Shown piece after piece: positions 26,216-36,053 of a DNA stretch of 64,000 nucleotides. The translations under genes and the position numbers were made by a program. Below the pieces are notes generated by a model, which had not been told where the DNA came from, did no database searches, and saw nothing but the letters and a program-made list of their open reading frames with translations. The DNA lies in contig CAWIEI010000015.1 in NCBI GenBank assembly GCA_963834965.1, positions 33,799-97,798 of the forward strand. The letters are read 5' to 3'. How positions within the stretch are numbered: position 1 is the stretch's first letter; the number at the start of each line of letters is the position of its first letter. This DNA is from Fodinibacter sp963834965. Lineage in GTDB: Bacteria > Actinomycetota > Actinomycetes > Actinomycetales > Dermatophilaceae.

Positions 26216-28429
26216 ATGACGGATCGGGAGCCGGAGTCCGAGGCAGTCCCCGGCACCGATGCGGAGGCCCGGCTCGACCGGGGCGACCTCGACGGTGCGG
26301 TGCTGGCGATGCGGCAGGCCTGGCAGCCGGCCCAGGACGACCCGCAGGCGTCGGGGACGGTGGCGGCCTGCCTGCGCGTGCTGGTGCGGATCGGCAACCC
26401 CGAGCGAGCGGTCGACCTGCTGGTCCCCCGCCTGGGCTGGCTTGCCGAGCTGGGCACCCCTGACGCCCGGATGTGGTTCGCCGCCACGGCCGCCTTCGTG
26501 CTCGAGCAGGCTGCGGCGGCCGGGGTGGCGCCGGAGACCGTCGGGGGCCGGCCGCTCGACGAGGTCGCCGGCGACCTGTCCCGCGTGGCGGGAGAGATCG
26601 CCACAGCGCTCGAGGAGGAGCACGGCGACGCCGCCACGTCGTCGGCGCTGGCCGCAGCCCACGACCCCCGACGGGTGTCGCCCGAGCCCACCCTGCCTCC
26701 CACCCGGCTGCCCTCGACACCGCCCGAGGGCTCCGACGGCCGGGCGGTGCCACCGAGCACCGGGGTGCTCGACCGGGCCCGAACCGTTCGCGAGGGCCTC
26801 GCGAGGGCCGGCGCCGACCTCGAGCCGCAGGTGGAGGCCTGGCTGCGCGACCGCGACGGCATCCTGCCCGTGACGACGCCGCAGGAGTGGGCGGCGGTCG
26901 GCATGCTCGACCGCACGGCCGCCCAGGATGCCGGTCCCCCCGGCCGGCAGCGCGCCCTCCTGGCCGATGCCTTGGAGGCGGCGCAACACGCCGACGACAC
27001 CGTCGGTGCCGTCCGCGGGGAGGGCGAGCTCGCGCTGCTCGACGTCATGGAGGCCGAGAGCCAGGAGGAGGCCGAGGCGGCCGGCGCCCGCGCCCGCACG
27101 TGCGCCGAGCAGCTGGAGTCGGACGGCGCCGACGAGGAGGCCGGCGCGCTGTGGCGCCGGTTCGCCTGGTTCGGCGGAAGCGACGACCCGGCGGGCCACC
27201 TGGCCCGGGCGGCAGCGGCGTACGGTCGCGCCGGCCTCCCCGAGCGCCGCCTGCTCTGCGGCATCGAGCAGGCGATGGCGACCGCACCCGTCGACCCGGA
27301 CACCGGCGCCGCGATGCTCGAGGCGCTGGAACCGGAGGTGTCCGGCATCCCCGTGCTGGCGTCGATCGCCCTCGACGGCCGGGCCCGGATCGCTCGCAGC
27401 ACCGGTGACCTCGACGTCGCCGCGCACCTGCTGGAGCGGGCGCGCTCGGTGCGCGGAGTGCCGCGGCGCGCGAGGCTGGCCGAGCTCGTCGACCTCTGCG
27501 ACGTACGGGTGGAGCAGGAGCTGTGGGCCGAGCTCGAGGGCCCCGCCGCCGACCTCGTGGCCGCCGCGACGAGGGACCGGGACCCGGTGCTGCTGGCGCT
27601 GGGCCAGCGGGTGCTGGGACTGGCCTACGTGGAGACGGGCCGCCCGGCCGAGGCCGCCGAGCTGCTGGAGGCAGCCCTGCCGGTGCTGCGCGAGCACCAG
27701 CCGGCGCTGGTCGGGCCGGCGGGCTGGGCCCTCGGCAACGCCCTGGTGGCCCTCGGGATGTGGGCCGGGGCCAGCACCGCGTACGCCACGGCAGCCGGCG
27801 CGTTCCAGGCCCAGGACCGCCTCCGCGAGTCCGGCCACACCCGGTGGTGCGCCGGCAACGCCGCGTGGGATGCCGGTGACCCCGTCGCTGCGGCCGGTCA
27901 CTTCGACGACGCCGTCGACAAGGCGCAGCGCTCGGGCACCGTGGGGCTGTACGTCGAGGTGCTGCGCTCGCGGGCGGCCCTGACCGCCGACACCACCGAC
28001 CTGTTCGCCGGCCTCGCCGACCTCGATGCCGCCATCCCCGCTGCCGAGGCGCTCGCCGCGGAGCTGGGTTCGGGCGAGGACGAGTTCGACGGCGAGGTGC
28101 TCGAGCCCTACGTGCTGCGTCAGGGCGCCCACCTGCTCGCGCAGCACGGGGAGGTGGACGCCGCCGTGGAGCGGATGGCGCGGGCCGAGTCACTGGTGGG
28201 GCACGAGTTCGAGCTGGTGCTGCGCGCCGAAGGGGGCATCTTCCTCGCCGACGACGACCGGCTCGACGTGGCCGAACGGCGGCTGCGGGACAGCATCGAC
28301 GAGCTGGATGCCGCCGGCCTGGTGCCCACGCGCATCGACGCCGCGGGGGCGCTCGCCCGGGCGCTGGACCGGGCGGGGCGCGGCGACGACGCAGAGGCGG
28401 TCTGGGAGCGGTACGGCCCCGAGGCCTGA
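26216..28429 (+). CDS. Large helical-repeat protein, TPR-like
   Basis: I do not recognise a named family. The 737 residues are Ala/Leu/Glu/Arg-rich and built of paired helices resembling tetratricopeptide repeats. Examples are GQRVLGLAYVETGRPAEAAE (about 461-480), AGWALGNALVALGMWAGAST, TRWCAGNAAWDAGDPVAAAGH, and ERMARAESLVGHEFELVLRAE. A Pro-rich linker lies near 155-185. No signal peptide or membrane helix is seen. I placed the start at ATG 26216 (TTGGAT six bases before) instead of an ATG 48 bases upstream. It is probably a cytoplasmic scaffold. Confidence 0.75.
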   Translation: MTDREPESEAVPGTDAEARLDRGDLDGAVLAMRQAWQPAQDDPQASGTVAACLRVLVRIGNPERAVDLLVPRLGWLAELGTPDARMWFAATAAFVLEQAAAAGVAPETVGGRPLDEVAGDLSRVAGEIATALEEEHGDAATSSALAAAHDPRRVSPEPTLPPTRLPSTPPEGSDGRAVPPSTGVLDRARTVREGLARAGADLEPQVEAWLRDRDGILPVTTPQEWAAVGMLDRTAAQDAGPPGRQRALLADALEAAQHADDTVGAVRGEGELALLDVMEAESQEEAEAAGARARTCAEQLESDGADEEAGALWRRFAWFGGSDDPAGHLARAAAAYGRAGLPERRLLCGIEQAMATAPVDPDTGAAMLEALEPEVSGIPVLASIALDGRARIARSTGDLDVAAHLLERARSVRGVPRRARLAELVDLCDVRVEQELWAELEGPAADLVAAATRDRDPVLLALGQRVLGLAYVETGRPAEAAELLEAALPVLREHQPALVGPAGWALGNALVALGMWAGASTAYATAAGAFQAQDRLRESGHTRWCAGNAAWDAGDPVAAAGHFDDAVDKAQRSGTVGLYVEVLRSRAALTADTTDLFAGLADLDAAIPAAEALAAELGSGEDEFDGEVLEPYVLRQGAHLLAQHGEVDAAVERMARAESLVGHEFELVLRAEGGIFLADDDRLDVAERRLRDSIDELDAAGLVPTRIDAAGALARALDRAGRGDDAEAVWERYGPEA

Positions 28430-28451
28430 CCCCCGTGGGGGCCCGGCCGGC

Positions 28452-29858
<1,407 letters not shown>

Positions 29859-29868
29859 GTCGGCAAGG

Positions 29869-30324
29869 CTATCCGGGCGGTGACCCCGCAGCCGAACCGG
29901 TTCCGGCGGCGGACAGCTCCTCGAGCACGCTGCGGAAGGTGGCGTAGCGGCGGGGGCCGACCGCGGTGCGCCAGTCGTCCTCGAGCGAGGCCATCAGCGC
30001 GGCGGTGCGCACGAGCACGGCATCCCCGTCGGGAGTCCGGCTCACCAGCCGGACCCGACGGTCGGCGTCGGCGCGCGACTCGGCGAGGTGCCCGCTTGCG
30101 ACGAGCGTGGTGACGAACTGGCCGCAGCCCTGCTTGGTCATGCCCACCTGGGTGGCCAGCTCGGTCACCGTGCAGCCACCCTGCGGCACCGCCGACAGCA
30201 CCCGCAGGTGCGACGGGCGCAGGCCGCCCCACTCCTGCTCGAAGAAGACCGCCCGGGTCGAGCCGAGCAGCTCCGCGATCATCATCGCGACGTGGCGGCC
30301 ACCGGGCGGGTTGACAGAGAACAT
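29869..30324 (-). CDS. MarR family transcriptional regulator
   Basis: The 151-residue protein has the winged helix of MarR regulators: LRPSHLRVLSAVPQGGCTVTELATQVGMTKQGCGQFVTTLVASGHL (about 36-81; helix-turn-helix TVTELATQ...TKQGCGQ) and the wing DADRRVRLVSRTPDG. It is divergent from a phosphotransferase gene. A perfect TAAAGT-A-ACTTTA palindrome sits at its own start codon, so autoregulation and control of the neighbour are likely. TAAAGT six bases before the ATG could be the -10 box of a leaderless message. Confidence 0.9.
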   Translation of the reverse strand: MFSVNPPGGRHVAMMIAELLGSTRAVFFEQEWGGLRPSHLRVLSAVPQGGCTVTELATQVGMTKQGCGQFVTTLVASGHLAESRADADRRVRLVSRTPDGDAVLVRTAALMASLEDDWRTAVGPRRYATFRSVLEELSAAGTGSAAGSPPG

Positions 30325-30336
30325 AAAGTAACTTTA
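30324..30336. promoter_or_regulatory. Candidate MarR operator overlapping divergent promoters
   Basis: TAAAGT-A-ACTTTA is a perfect 13-bp inverted repeat in an AT-rich island. On the minus strand its right arm can serve as the -10 box of the marR gene. On the plus strand TTGACA (30311-30316) is placed 17 bases before TTACCT (30334-30339), a possible promoter for the phosphotransferase. Binding here would block both. Confidence 0.7.
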
Positions 30337-30379
30337 CCTTCTTGGGAGGCTGATAGCGACCACCACAGGGGGAGACGAC

Positions 30380-31552
30380 ATGGCCGACCGGACAATCCTC
30401 GGCGCAGCGGACGTCGACGACGAGACCTTCCGAGAGATCGTCACCCGGGCGCTCGACGAGGACCCCGCGCACGTCACGGTGCTCGGCTCGGAGGCGTCCG
30501 TCGTGCCCTACGCCCTCGACGCCATCACCACCGCGGGGCGCTACTGGGTCGAGGCCGGCGTGGCCACCCCCACGGGCGAGCGCGACGTGCGGATGTTCGT
30601 CAAGCACGTGCAGTCGTGGAGCCGCTCGCCGTTGTTCCAGCAGGTTCCCGAGGAGCTGCGGGCGATCGCCGAGCGGAGCGTCCCGTGGCGCACCGAGCCG
30701 CTCATCTACGAGTCCGACCTGCTCCACCGGCTCCCCCCCGGCCTCACCATGCCGGTGGCCCTGCACGTCGCCTTCCTCGACGAAGCCTCCGCAGTGATCT
30801 GGCTCCCCGCCCTGGACGTGGACGAACGAGCCTGGCACACAATGGACTTCGCCCAGGCCGCCCACCTCCTGGGCCGATTGGCCGGCAGTGCGGAGGTGGC
30901 CGAGCTCGCCCGGGTCGGCGAGCTCGACGACGGGCCGCGCACCATCCGCACCTACGCCGACGGCCGTCTCGCGGGGCAGGTGGCACCGATGCTGCGCGCG
31001 GGCGACCTCTGGCAGGTGCCCTGGGTGGGCGAGGCCTTCGAGCCCGCCCTGCGCGAGCGGCTGGTCGCGGCCCTCGACGACGTGCCGGGCTGGGTCGAGG
31101 AGGTCGAGGCGGGGCCCCTCGCCGTCGCGCACGGCGACGCCTGCCCCAACAACCTGCTCCGCTCGGCCGGCACCGACGACATCACCTTGATCGACTACGG
31201 ATTCTGGGGGCGGCAGTGCCTCGGCTTCGACCTCGGGCAGCTGCTCGTCGGCGACGTGCAGGTCGGCCGGCGAACCGCCGACACCCTGCCCGAGCTGGAG
31301 CGCGCGATCGTGCCCGCCTTCGTCGCCGGGCTGCACGCCGAGGGCGTCGTGGTCGACGAGGCCACGGTGGCCCGGGCCCACGCCCTGCACCTGATGGTGT
31401 TCACCGGGCTGTCCACCCCGCTCGTCGTGCCGCCCGACCCCGACGCCGGTCCCCCGGACCCCGCGACGGCGGCGGCACTCTCGCGCGACGCCCACGAGCG
31501 GGCCGCGATCTCGCGGTTCTGCCTGGGGCTGGTCGAGGCGACGTCGGGGTGA
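30380..31552 (+). CDS. APH/choline-kinase-like phosphotransferase
   Basis: The 390 residues contain the kinase catalytic loop VAHGDACPNNLL (about 251-262; H-G-D-X4-N) and the metal-binding LIDYGFWG (about 271-278) of the aminoglycoside phosphotransferase/choline kinase fold. The substrate is unknown; this superfamily includes antibiotic, sugar and macrolide kinases. GGGGAGACGAC just before the ATG supplies the ribosome site. Divergent placement next to a MarR regulator with a shared operator suggests small-molecule induction. Confidence 0.85.
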   Translation: MADRTILGAADVDDETFREIVTRALDEDPAHVTVLGSEASVVPYALDAITTAGRYWVEAGVATPTGERDVRMFVKHVQSWSRSPLFQQVPEELRAIAERSVPWRTEPLIYESDLLHRLPPGLTMPVALHVAFLDEASAVIWLPALDVDERAWHTMDFAQAAHLLGRLAGSAEVAELARVGELDDGPRTIRTYADGRLAGQVAPMLRAGDLWQVPWVGEAFEPALRERLVAALDDVPGWVEEVEAGPLAVAHGDACPNNLLRSAGTDDITLIDYGFWGRQCLGFDLGQLLVGDVQVGRRTADTLPELERAIVPAFVAGLHAEGVVVDEATVARAHALHLMVFTGLSTPLVVPPDPDAGPPDPATAAALSRDAHERAAISRFCLGLVEATSG

Positions 31553-31580
31553 CCGGCTGCCACAACTAGACTTCCTGCCC

Positions 31581-31865
31581 GTGTCCCCCCTCCGCGAGTC
31601 CCTCGAGCGCGCCAGCCTGCCGGCCGTGACCTACCTCAGCAGCCTGCCGCGCTTCGTGCCCTTCCTCGGCATCCTGGTGCTGACCTTCGCCGGCATCCTG
31701 CTGCCGTCCCCGGCCTGGCTGCTGCTGGTGGTCGTCATCGCGGTGCTGCTGTGGATCCTGGCGCTCGCCTGGCCGCGGCTCAGCGGGGCGGAACGGCTGA
31801 TGCGGCTGGCCGTCGTCGCGATCATGGTCGCCATCCTCGTCACCCAGGTGGCTCCACGGGGCTGA
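31581..31865 (+). CDS. DUF6703-like small membrane protein
   Basis: The 94 residues have an N-terminal amphipathic part and three hydrophobic segments: RFVPFLGILVLTFAGILLP, AWLLLVVVIAVLLWILALAW and LMRLAVVAIMVAILVTQ. The order agrees with the actinobacterial DUF6703 family as I recall it; no function is known. The GTG start lies eight bases after TAGACT, again a leaderless arrangement. Confidence 0.8.
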   Translation: MSPLRESLERASLPAVTYLSSLPRFVPFLGILVLTFAGILLPSPAWLLLVVVIAVLLWILALAWPRLSGAERLMRLAVVAIMVAILVTQVAPRG

Positions 31866-31877
31866 CACCCCACTATT

Positions 31878-31914
31878 TGACAATGATTCTCACTTTGAAT
31901 GAGAATCATTGTCA
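31878..31914. promoter_or_regulatory. Zur operator over the znuA promoter
   Basis: TGACAATGATTCTCA (31878-31892) and TGAGAATCATTGTCA (31900-31914) form a perfect 15-7-15 inverted repeat containing the actinobacterial Zur/Fur-type AATGATTCTCA half-site. TTGACA at 31877 is spaced 17-18 bases from TGAGAAT, which in turn lies seven bases before the ATG at 31914. The operator thus covers the whole promoter and the start codon of a leaderless message. With Zur encoded at the end of the operon this is a zinc feedback loop. Confidence 0.92.
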
Positions 31915-32810
31915 TGAAGATGTTCGTGCCCCTCGTCGTGGGCGCGGCCCTGCTCCTCACCGGGTGCTCGACCGCCGACGCCGGTGGGAACGACGGGCGG
32001 ATGCCGGTCACCGCCGCCTTCTACCCGCTGCAGTTCGTCGCCGAGCGGGTCGGCGGCGACCACGTGCGGGTCACCGGGCTCACCAAGCCGGGCGTCGAGC
32101 CGCACGACCTCGAGCTGACCCCGAAGGCCGTCGGGTCGCTGGCCCGGTCCAAGGCGGTGGTCTACCTCGCGGGCTTCCAGCCGGCCGTCGACCAGGCCGT
32201 GCGCACCCAGGCGGCGGATGCCGCGGTCGACGTCTCGCCCACGGCGCGCCTCACGCTCACCACGAGTGACGAGCACGGTGGCGGCGCCGCCCGCGACCCG
32301 CACTTCTGGCTCGACCCGACCCGGCTCGCCGACGTCGCGACGGCCCTGGGCGACGACTTCGCGCGGCGCGACCCGGCCAACGCCGCCGACTACCGGGCCA
32401 ACGCCGCTGCACTCGTGGCCGACCTCGACCGGCTCGACGGCGAGTTCCGCACCGGGCTGGCGCAGTGCCACACCCGCGAGCTGGTCACCGGGCACGCGGC
32501 CTTCGGCTACCTCGCCGAGCGCTATGGCCTGCACCAGGAGGGGGTAGCGGGGGTGAGCCCCGACATCGAGCCGGATGCCGCGACCCTGCGCGACCTGAGC
32601 ACCCACGTGCGCGACACCGGCGTCACCACCGTCTACTCCGAGAGCCTGGTCTCCCCTGCGCTCGCCGAGACGGTCGCCCGGGAGGCAGGCGTCCGCGTGG
32701 CGGTTCTCGACCCGCTCGAGGGCATCACCGACGTCTCACGCGGCCACGACTACCTAGAGGTGATGCGCGCCAACCTCAACACGTTGCGCGCCGGACAGGA
32801 GTGCACATGA
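31914..32810 (+). CDS. znuA: Zinc ABC transporter substrate-binding lipoprotein
   Basis: This protein captures zinc outside the membrane and delivers it to ZnuB. The 298 residues begin with a lipoprotein signal, LLLTGCS (lipidated Cys18). Cluster A-1 metal-binding features follow: VEPHDLELTP (His ligand near 62), DPHFWLDPTR (about 131), a HAAFGYLAERYG segment (about 198-209) and a C-terminal YSESLVSPALAETVA. A short His/Asp loop EHGGG near 123 replaces the long His-rich loop of enterobacterial ZnuA. I prefer ATG 31914; an ATG at 31899 lies inside the operator. The stop overlaps znuC (ATGA). Confidence 0.95.
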   Translation: MKMFVPLVVGAALLLTGCSTADAGGNDGRMPVTAAFYPLQFVAERVGGDHVRVTGLTKPGVEPHDLELTPKAVGSLARSKAVVYLAGFQPAVDQAVRTQAADAAVDVSPTARLTLTTSDEHGGGAARDPHFWLDPTRLADVATALGDDFARRDPANAADYRANAAALVADLDRLDGEFRTGLAQCHTRELVTGHAAFGYLAERYGLHQEGVAGVSPDIEPDAATLRDLSTHVRDTGVTTVYSESLVSPALAETVAREAGVRVAVLDPLEGITDVSRGHDYLEVMRANLNTLRAGQECT

Positions 32811-33616
32811 CCGACCCAGCGCCGCTGGTCCGCCTGCACGGGGCGTCGTTCGGCTACGCCGACCGCCTCGTGGTCAGTGGCGTCGACCTCGACCTGCACC
32901 AGGGTGAGGTGGTCGCCCTGCTCGGCCCGAACGGGTCGGGCAAGTCCACGCTCGTGCGCGGGCTGCTCGGGCTGACCACGCAACAGGGTGGCGAGGTCGA
33001 GCTCTTCGGCACCCCGCGCGAGAGGTTCGCCGAGCACACCCGTATCGGCTACGTGCCGCAGCGGCACTCGCTGTCGGCCTCGGTGCGGGCGACCGTCACC
33101 GAGATCGTCGAGGTGGGCCGGCTGCCGCACCGCCCGTGGTGGAAGCCGGCATCGCGCGAGGACAAGACGATCGTCCGCGACGCGATCGCCGACGTCGGCC
33201 TGGCCGACCGCGCGCACGAGGAGGTGGCGGCGCTGTCGGGCGGGCAGCAGCGGCGGGTGCTCATCGCCCGCGCCCTCGCCGGCCGCCCCGAGCTGCTCGT
33301 CATGGACGAGCCGACCGCCGGCGTCGACCACGCCAGCCAGGAGGCGCTCGCCGACGTGCTGCACCGGCTGGCCGACCGCGGCACGTCGATGCTCATCGTC
33401 ACGCACGAGCTGGCCGCGCTCGAGGCCGTCGTCAGCCGCATCGTGTGCCTCGACTCGGGGCACGTCGACTTCGACGGCGACCCCGCCGCGTACGCCGCCC
33501 ACGTCGCCGGGCACTCCGCCGGCTCGGGCCACCACCACGACGACCGACCGGTCGCACCGGACCGGGTGTTCGGCGCGGCTCCCCTCGACCCGGCCCCGTG
33601 GGAGGTGTCGTCGTGA
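32807..33616 (+). CDS. znuC: Zinc ABC transporter ATP-binding protein
   Basis: The 269-residue ATPase has Walker A GPNGSGKST (40-48), the Q-loop in IGYVPQRH, the signature LSGGQQRR, Walker B LLVMDEPT and the switch VTHEL. After the usual domain end comes a tail with a histidine run, AGHSAGSGHHHDDRP (about 236-250), which may bind zinc. It is coupled at both ends (ATGA with znuA, GTGA with znuB). Confidence 0.96.
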   Translation: MTDPAPLVRLHGASFGYADRLVVSGVDLDLHQGEVVALLGPNGSGKSTLVRGLLGLTTQQGGEVELFGTPRERFAEHTRIGYVPQRHSLSASVRATVTEIVEVGRLPHRPWWKPASREDKTIVRDAIADVGLADRAHEEVAALSGGQQRRVLIARALAGRPELLVMDEPTAGVDHASQEALADVLHRLADRGTSMLIVTHELAALEAVVSRIVCLDSGHVDFDGDPAAYAAHVAGHSAGSGHHHDDRPVAPDRVFGAAPLDPAPWEVSS

Positions 33617-34599
33617 ACGACCTGCTCGCCCTCGACTTCATGCGCCAGGCGCTGCTGGCCGCGCTGCTCGCCGGCTTCGCCGCGCCGCTGGTCGGGGTCT
33701 TCCTCGTGCAGCGCCGGATGTCGCTGATCGGCGACGGCATGGGGCACGTGGCCCTGGCCGGGGTCGCCGTCGGGGTGCTGACGAACCAGGCGCCGGTGCT
33801 CACCGCCCTGGTGGCCGCCGTGGTGGCCGCCGTCGCCATCGAGCTGATCCGGGTTTCCGGGCGCACCAGCGGCGACACCGCGCTGGCCGTGATGTTCTAC
33901 GGGGGCATCGCACTCGGCGTGGTGCTCATCGCCCGCTCGAGCGCGGGCACGCCCGCCACCTTGACCAGCTACCTGTTCGGCGCCATCCTCACCACGACCA
34001 CGAGCGACATCATCGTGTTCGCGGTGCTGGCGGCCGTCGTGCTCGCGACCACGCTGGTCCTGCGCCCGCGCTTCTTCGCGGTCGCCAACGACGAGGAGTA
34101 CGCCCGGGCGCTCGGGATGCCGGTACTCGGCTACAACGTCGTGCTTGCGGTGCTCACCGCGGTGACCGTGGTGGTGTCGATGCGGATCGTCGGCCTGCTG
34201 TTGATCAGCGCCCTGATGATCCTGCCGAACGCCACGTCGCAGCTGTTCGCCCGCAGCTTCCGTTCGGCTCTGTGGTGGGCGGTGGCGATCGGTGTGGCCT
34301 GCAGTGTCGGGGGCGTCGTGGTCTCCTACTTCGCCGAGACGCCGTCCGGCGGCACGATCGTGCTGCTCGCGGTCGGGGCCTTCCTGGTCGCGAGCGTCGG
34401 GGCGGCCGTGGCAGCGCGGGCCCACAAGGCGGTGCACCCCCGGGCCGAGGGGCACGACCACGAGCACGGGCCTGGCTGCGGTCACCCGGCCGTTGGTCAC
34501 GGCGACCACGTCGACTACCTGCACGACGGGCACCGGCACGCCGTGCACGAGGGGCACTACGACGAGCACGGCCAGCCCGCGGAGGTGGAGCCACGATGA
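33613..34599 (+). CDS. znuB: Zinc ABC transporter permease with histidine-rich tail
   Basis: The 328-residue protein belongs to the ABC-3 permease family, with about eight membrane segments from LLAALLAGFAAPLVGVFLVQ to GTIVLLAVGAFLVASVGAAV. The conserved RRMSLIGDGMGHVALAGVAVG lies near 35-55. It ends in about 50 residues rich in His/Asp/Glu (for example HDHEHGPGCGH and DHVDYLHDGHRHAVHEGHY), unusual for a permease and suited to cytoplasmic zinc buffering. I start at GTG 33613, seven bases after GGAGG and overlapping the znuC stop. It is coupled to zur (ATGA). Confidence 0.95.
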   Translation: MNDLLALDFMRQALLAALLAGFAAPLVGVFLVQRRMSLIGDGMGHVALAGVAVGVLTNQAPVLTALVAAVVAAVAIELIRVSGRTSGDTALAVMFYGGIALGVVLIARSSAGTPATLTSYLFGAILTTTTSDIIVFAVLAAVVLATTLVLRPRFFAVANDEEYARALGMPVLGYNVVLAVLTAVTVVVSMRIVGLLLISALMILPNATSQLFARSFRSALWWAVAIGVACSVGGVVVSYFAETPSGGTIVLLAVGAFLVASVGAAVAARAHKAVHPRAEGHDHEHGPGCGHPAVGHGDHVDYLHDGHRHAVHEGHYDEHGQPAEVEPR

Positions 34600-35006
34600 C
34601 CGCCCAGTTCCAGGGCGAGCGGCGGCCGACCCGCCAGCGGGCCGCCATCGCACAGGCACTCGTCGGGTGCAGTGAGTTCCGCTCCGCCCAGGAGATCCAC
34701 GGCCGCCTCGTCGAGTCCGGCACCCGCGTCGGCCTGGCCACGGTCTACCGCAACCTCCAGGCGATGGCCGCCGACGGCGAGGCCGACGTCATCCGCACCC
34801 CCGACGGCGAGGCGGTCTACCGCTCCTGCTCGACCGACCACCACCACCACGTCGTGTGCCGCTCGTGCGGCCTCGCCGTGGAGGTGACCGGCGATGCCGT
34901 CGAGCGCTGGGCCGACGCGGTGGCGGCCGCCCACGGCTTCACCCAGGTGCGGCACACGGTCGAGATGGACGGCCTGTGCCCCGCCTGCTCGGCCGCCGGC
35001 GCCTGA
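34596..35006 (+). CDS. zur: Zinc uptake regulator (Fur family)
   Basis: Zur represses zinc uptake when zinc is plentiful. The 136 residues show the winged helix (TRQRAAIAQALVGCSEFRSA, then GLATVYRNLQAMAADGEADV), the metal-sensing DHHHHVVCRSCGLAVEV (about 81-97) and a second CXXC, LCPACS, at the C-terminus. The four cysteines make the structural zinc site. It is the last gene of the znuACB-zur unit, so it should repress itself through the operator at 31878. Confidence 0.96.
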   Translation: MTAQFQGERRPTRQRAAIAQALVGCSEFRSAQEIHGRLVESGTRVGLATVYRNLQAMAADGEADVIRTPDGEAVYRSCSTDHHHHVVCRSCGLAVEVTGDAVERWADAVAAAHGFTQVRHTVEMDGLCPACSAAGA

Positions 35007-35104
35007 GGCGTCAGAAGGCGGACACCGAGGCCGGCGCCCGCTGGGGGCGGCTGAGCGCCCGCGGCACCGCGCGCGGCCTGGCCGTGCCGCTCGGCGGCCA
35101 TCGG

Positions 35105-35264
35105 ACGCCTCGTCGTCGGGGCCGGTGTGCACCCACGCGGCGCGTCGGTAGTGCTCGACCGCCGCGATCGGCGCGCCGTGGTGGGGCGGCGCCACGAACA
35201 GCCGCACGGCGTTGCCGGCCTGGCCGGCGAGGTGGTTGGCGAGCCCGCCGACCGTCAGGCCGGT
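35105..35264 (-). pseudogene. Maleylpyruvate isomerase/DinB-like N-terminal fragment
   Basis: Read on the minus strand, the frame through 35207 gives TGLTVGGLANHLAGQAGNAV, then RLFVAPPHHGAPIAAVEHYR, then RAAWVHTGPDDEA. The LTVGGLA-HLA-Q helix is the metal-binding start of mycothiol-dependent maleylpyruvate isomerase and DinB-like proteins. No start codon lies before it, the beginning collides with the end of uppS, and the rest of the domain is absent. It is a remnant in the 258-base space between zur and uppS. Confidence 0.6.
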
Positions 35265-36053
35265 CTACGCCGACGGTGCGTCGACCGCGGCGCCGTAGCG
35301 TCGCTCGCGGTCGACGTAGGACTGGACGGCCGCCCACAGGTCGCGCCGGTCGTAGTCGGGCCAGAGCCGGTCCTGGAAGACCAGCTCGGCGTAGGCGCTC
35401 TGCCAGAGCAGGAAGTTGCTGGTGCGCTGTTCCCCCGAGCTGCGCACGAACAGGTCGACGTCGGGCATGTCCGGCTCGGGCAGGTAGCGGGCCACCGTCT
35501 TCTCGTCGACCGAGCGTGGCTTGAGCTGGCCCCGGGCGACGTCCTCGGCGAGCCGCTGCACGGCATCCCCGATCTCGGCCCGGCCGCCGTAGTTGACGCA
35601 GAAGTAGAGGGTGAGCCCGGTGTTGTGGCGGGTGAGCTCCTGGGCGACCTCGAGCTCCTTGATCACCGAGCCCCACAGCCGCGGGCGGCGCCCGACCCAG
35701 CGCATCCGCACCCCCCACTCGTGCAGCTGGTCGCGGCGGCGGCGGATGACGTCGCGGTTGAACCCCATCAGGAACTTGACCTCGTCGGGGCTGCGCTTCC
35801 AGTTCTCGGTGGAGAAGGCGTAGGCCGACAGGTGGGTGACGCCGACCTCGATGGCGCCGGCGACGACGTCGAGCAGGGCGGCCTCCCCGGCCTCGTGGCC
35901 GCGGGTGCGCGGCAGGCCGCGTTGGTTGGCCCAGCGGCCGTTGCCGTCCATGACGACGGCGACGTGGCGCGGCATCTTGTCGAGCGGGATCTGCGGTGGC
36001 CGGGCGCCGCTGGGGTGCGGGAAGGGCGGCGGGTAGGGGCTCGGCGCGCTCAC
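35265..36053 (-). CDS. uppS: Isoprenyl (polyprenyl) diphosphate synthase, UppS family
   Basis: This cis-prenyltransferase adds isopentenyl units to make the lipid carrier for cell-wall precursors. The 262 residues include VAVVMDGNGRWANQRGL with the catalytic Asp (about 31-47), HLSAYAFSTENWKRS (about 74-88), and VRSSGEQRTSNFLLWQSAYAELVF near the C-terminus. The N-terminal 25 residues are Pro-rich and not part of the enzyme core. The GTG start at 36053 overlaps the recO stop (GTGA). Confidence 0.96.
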   Translation of the reverse strand: MSAPSPYPPPFPHPSGARPPQIPLDKMPRHVAVVMDGNGRWANQRGLPRTRGHEAGEAALLDVVAGAIEVGVTHLSAYAFSTENWKRSPDEVKFLMGFNRDVIRRRRDQLHEWGVRMRWVGRRPRLWGSVIKELEVAQELTRHNTGLTLYFCVNYGGRAEIGDAVQRLAEDVARGQLKPRSVDEKTVARYLPEPDMPDVDLFVRSSGEQRTSNFLLWQSAYAELVFQDRLWPDYDRRDLWAAVQSYVDRERRYGAAVDAPSA

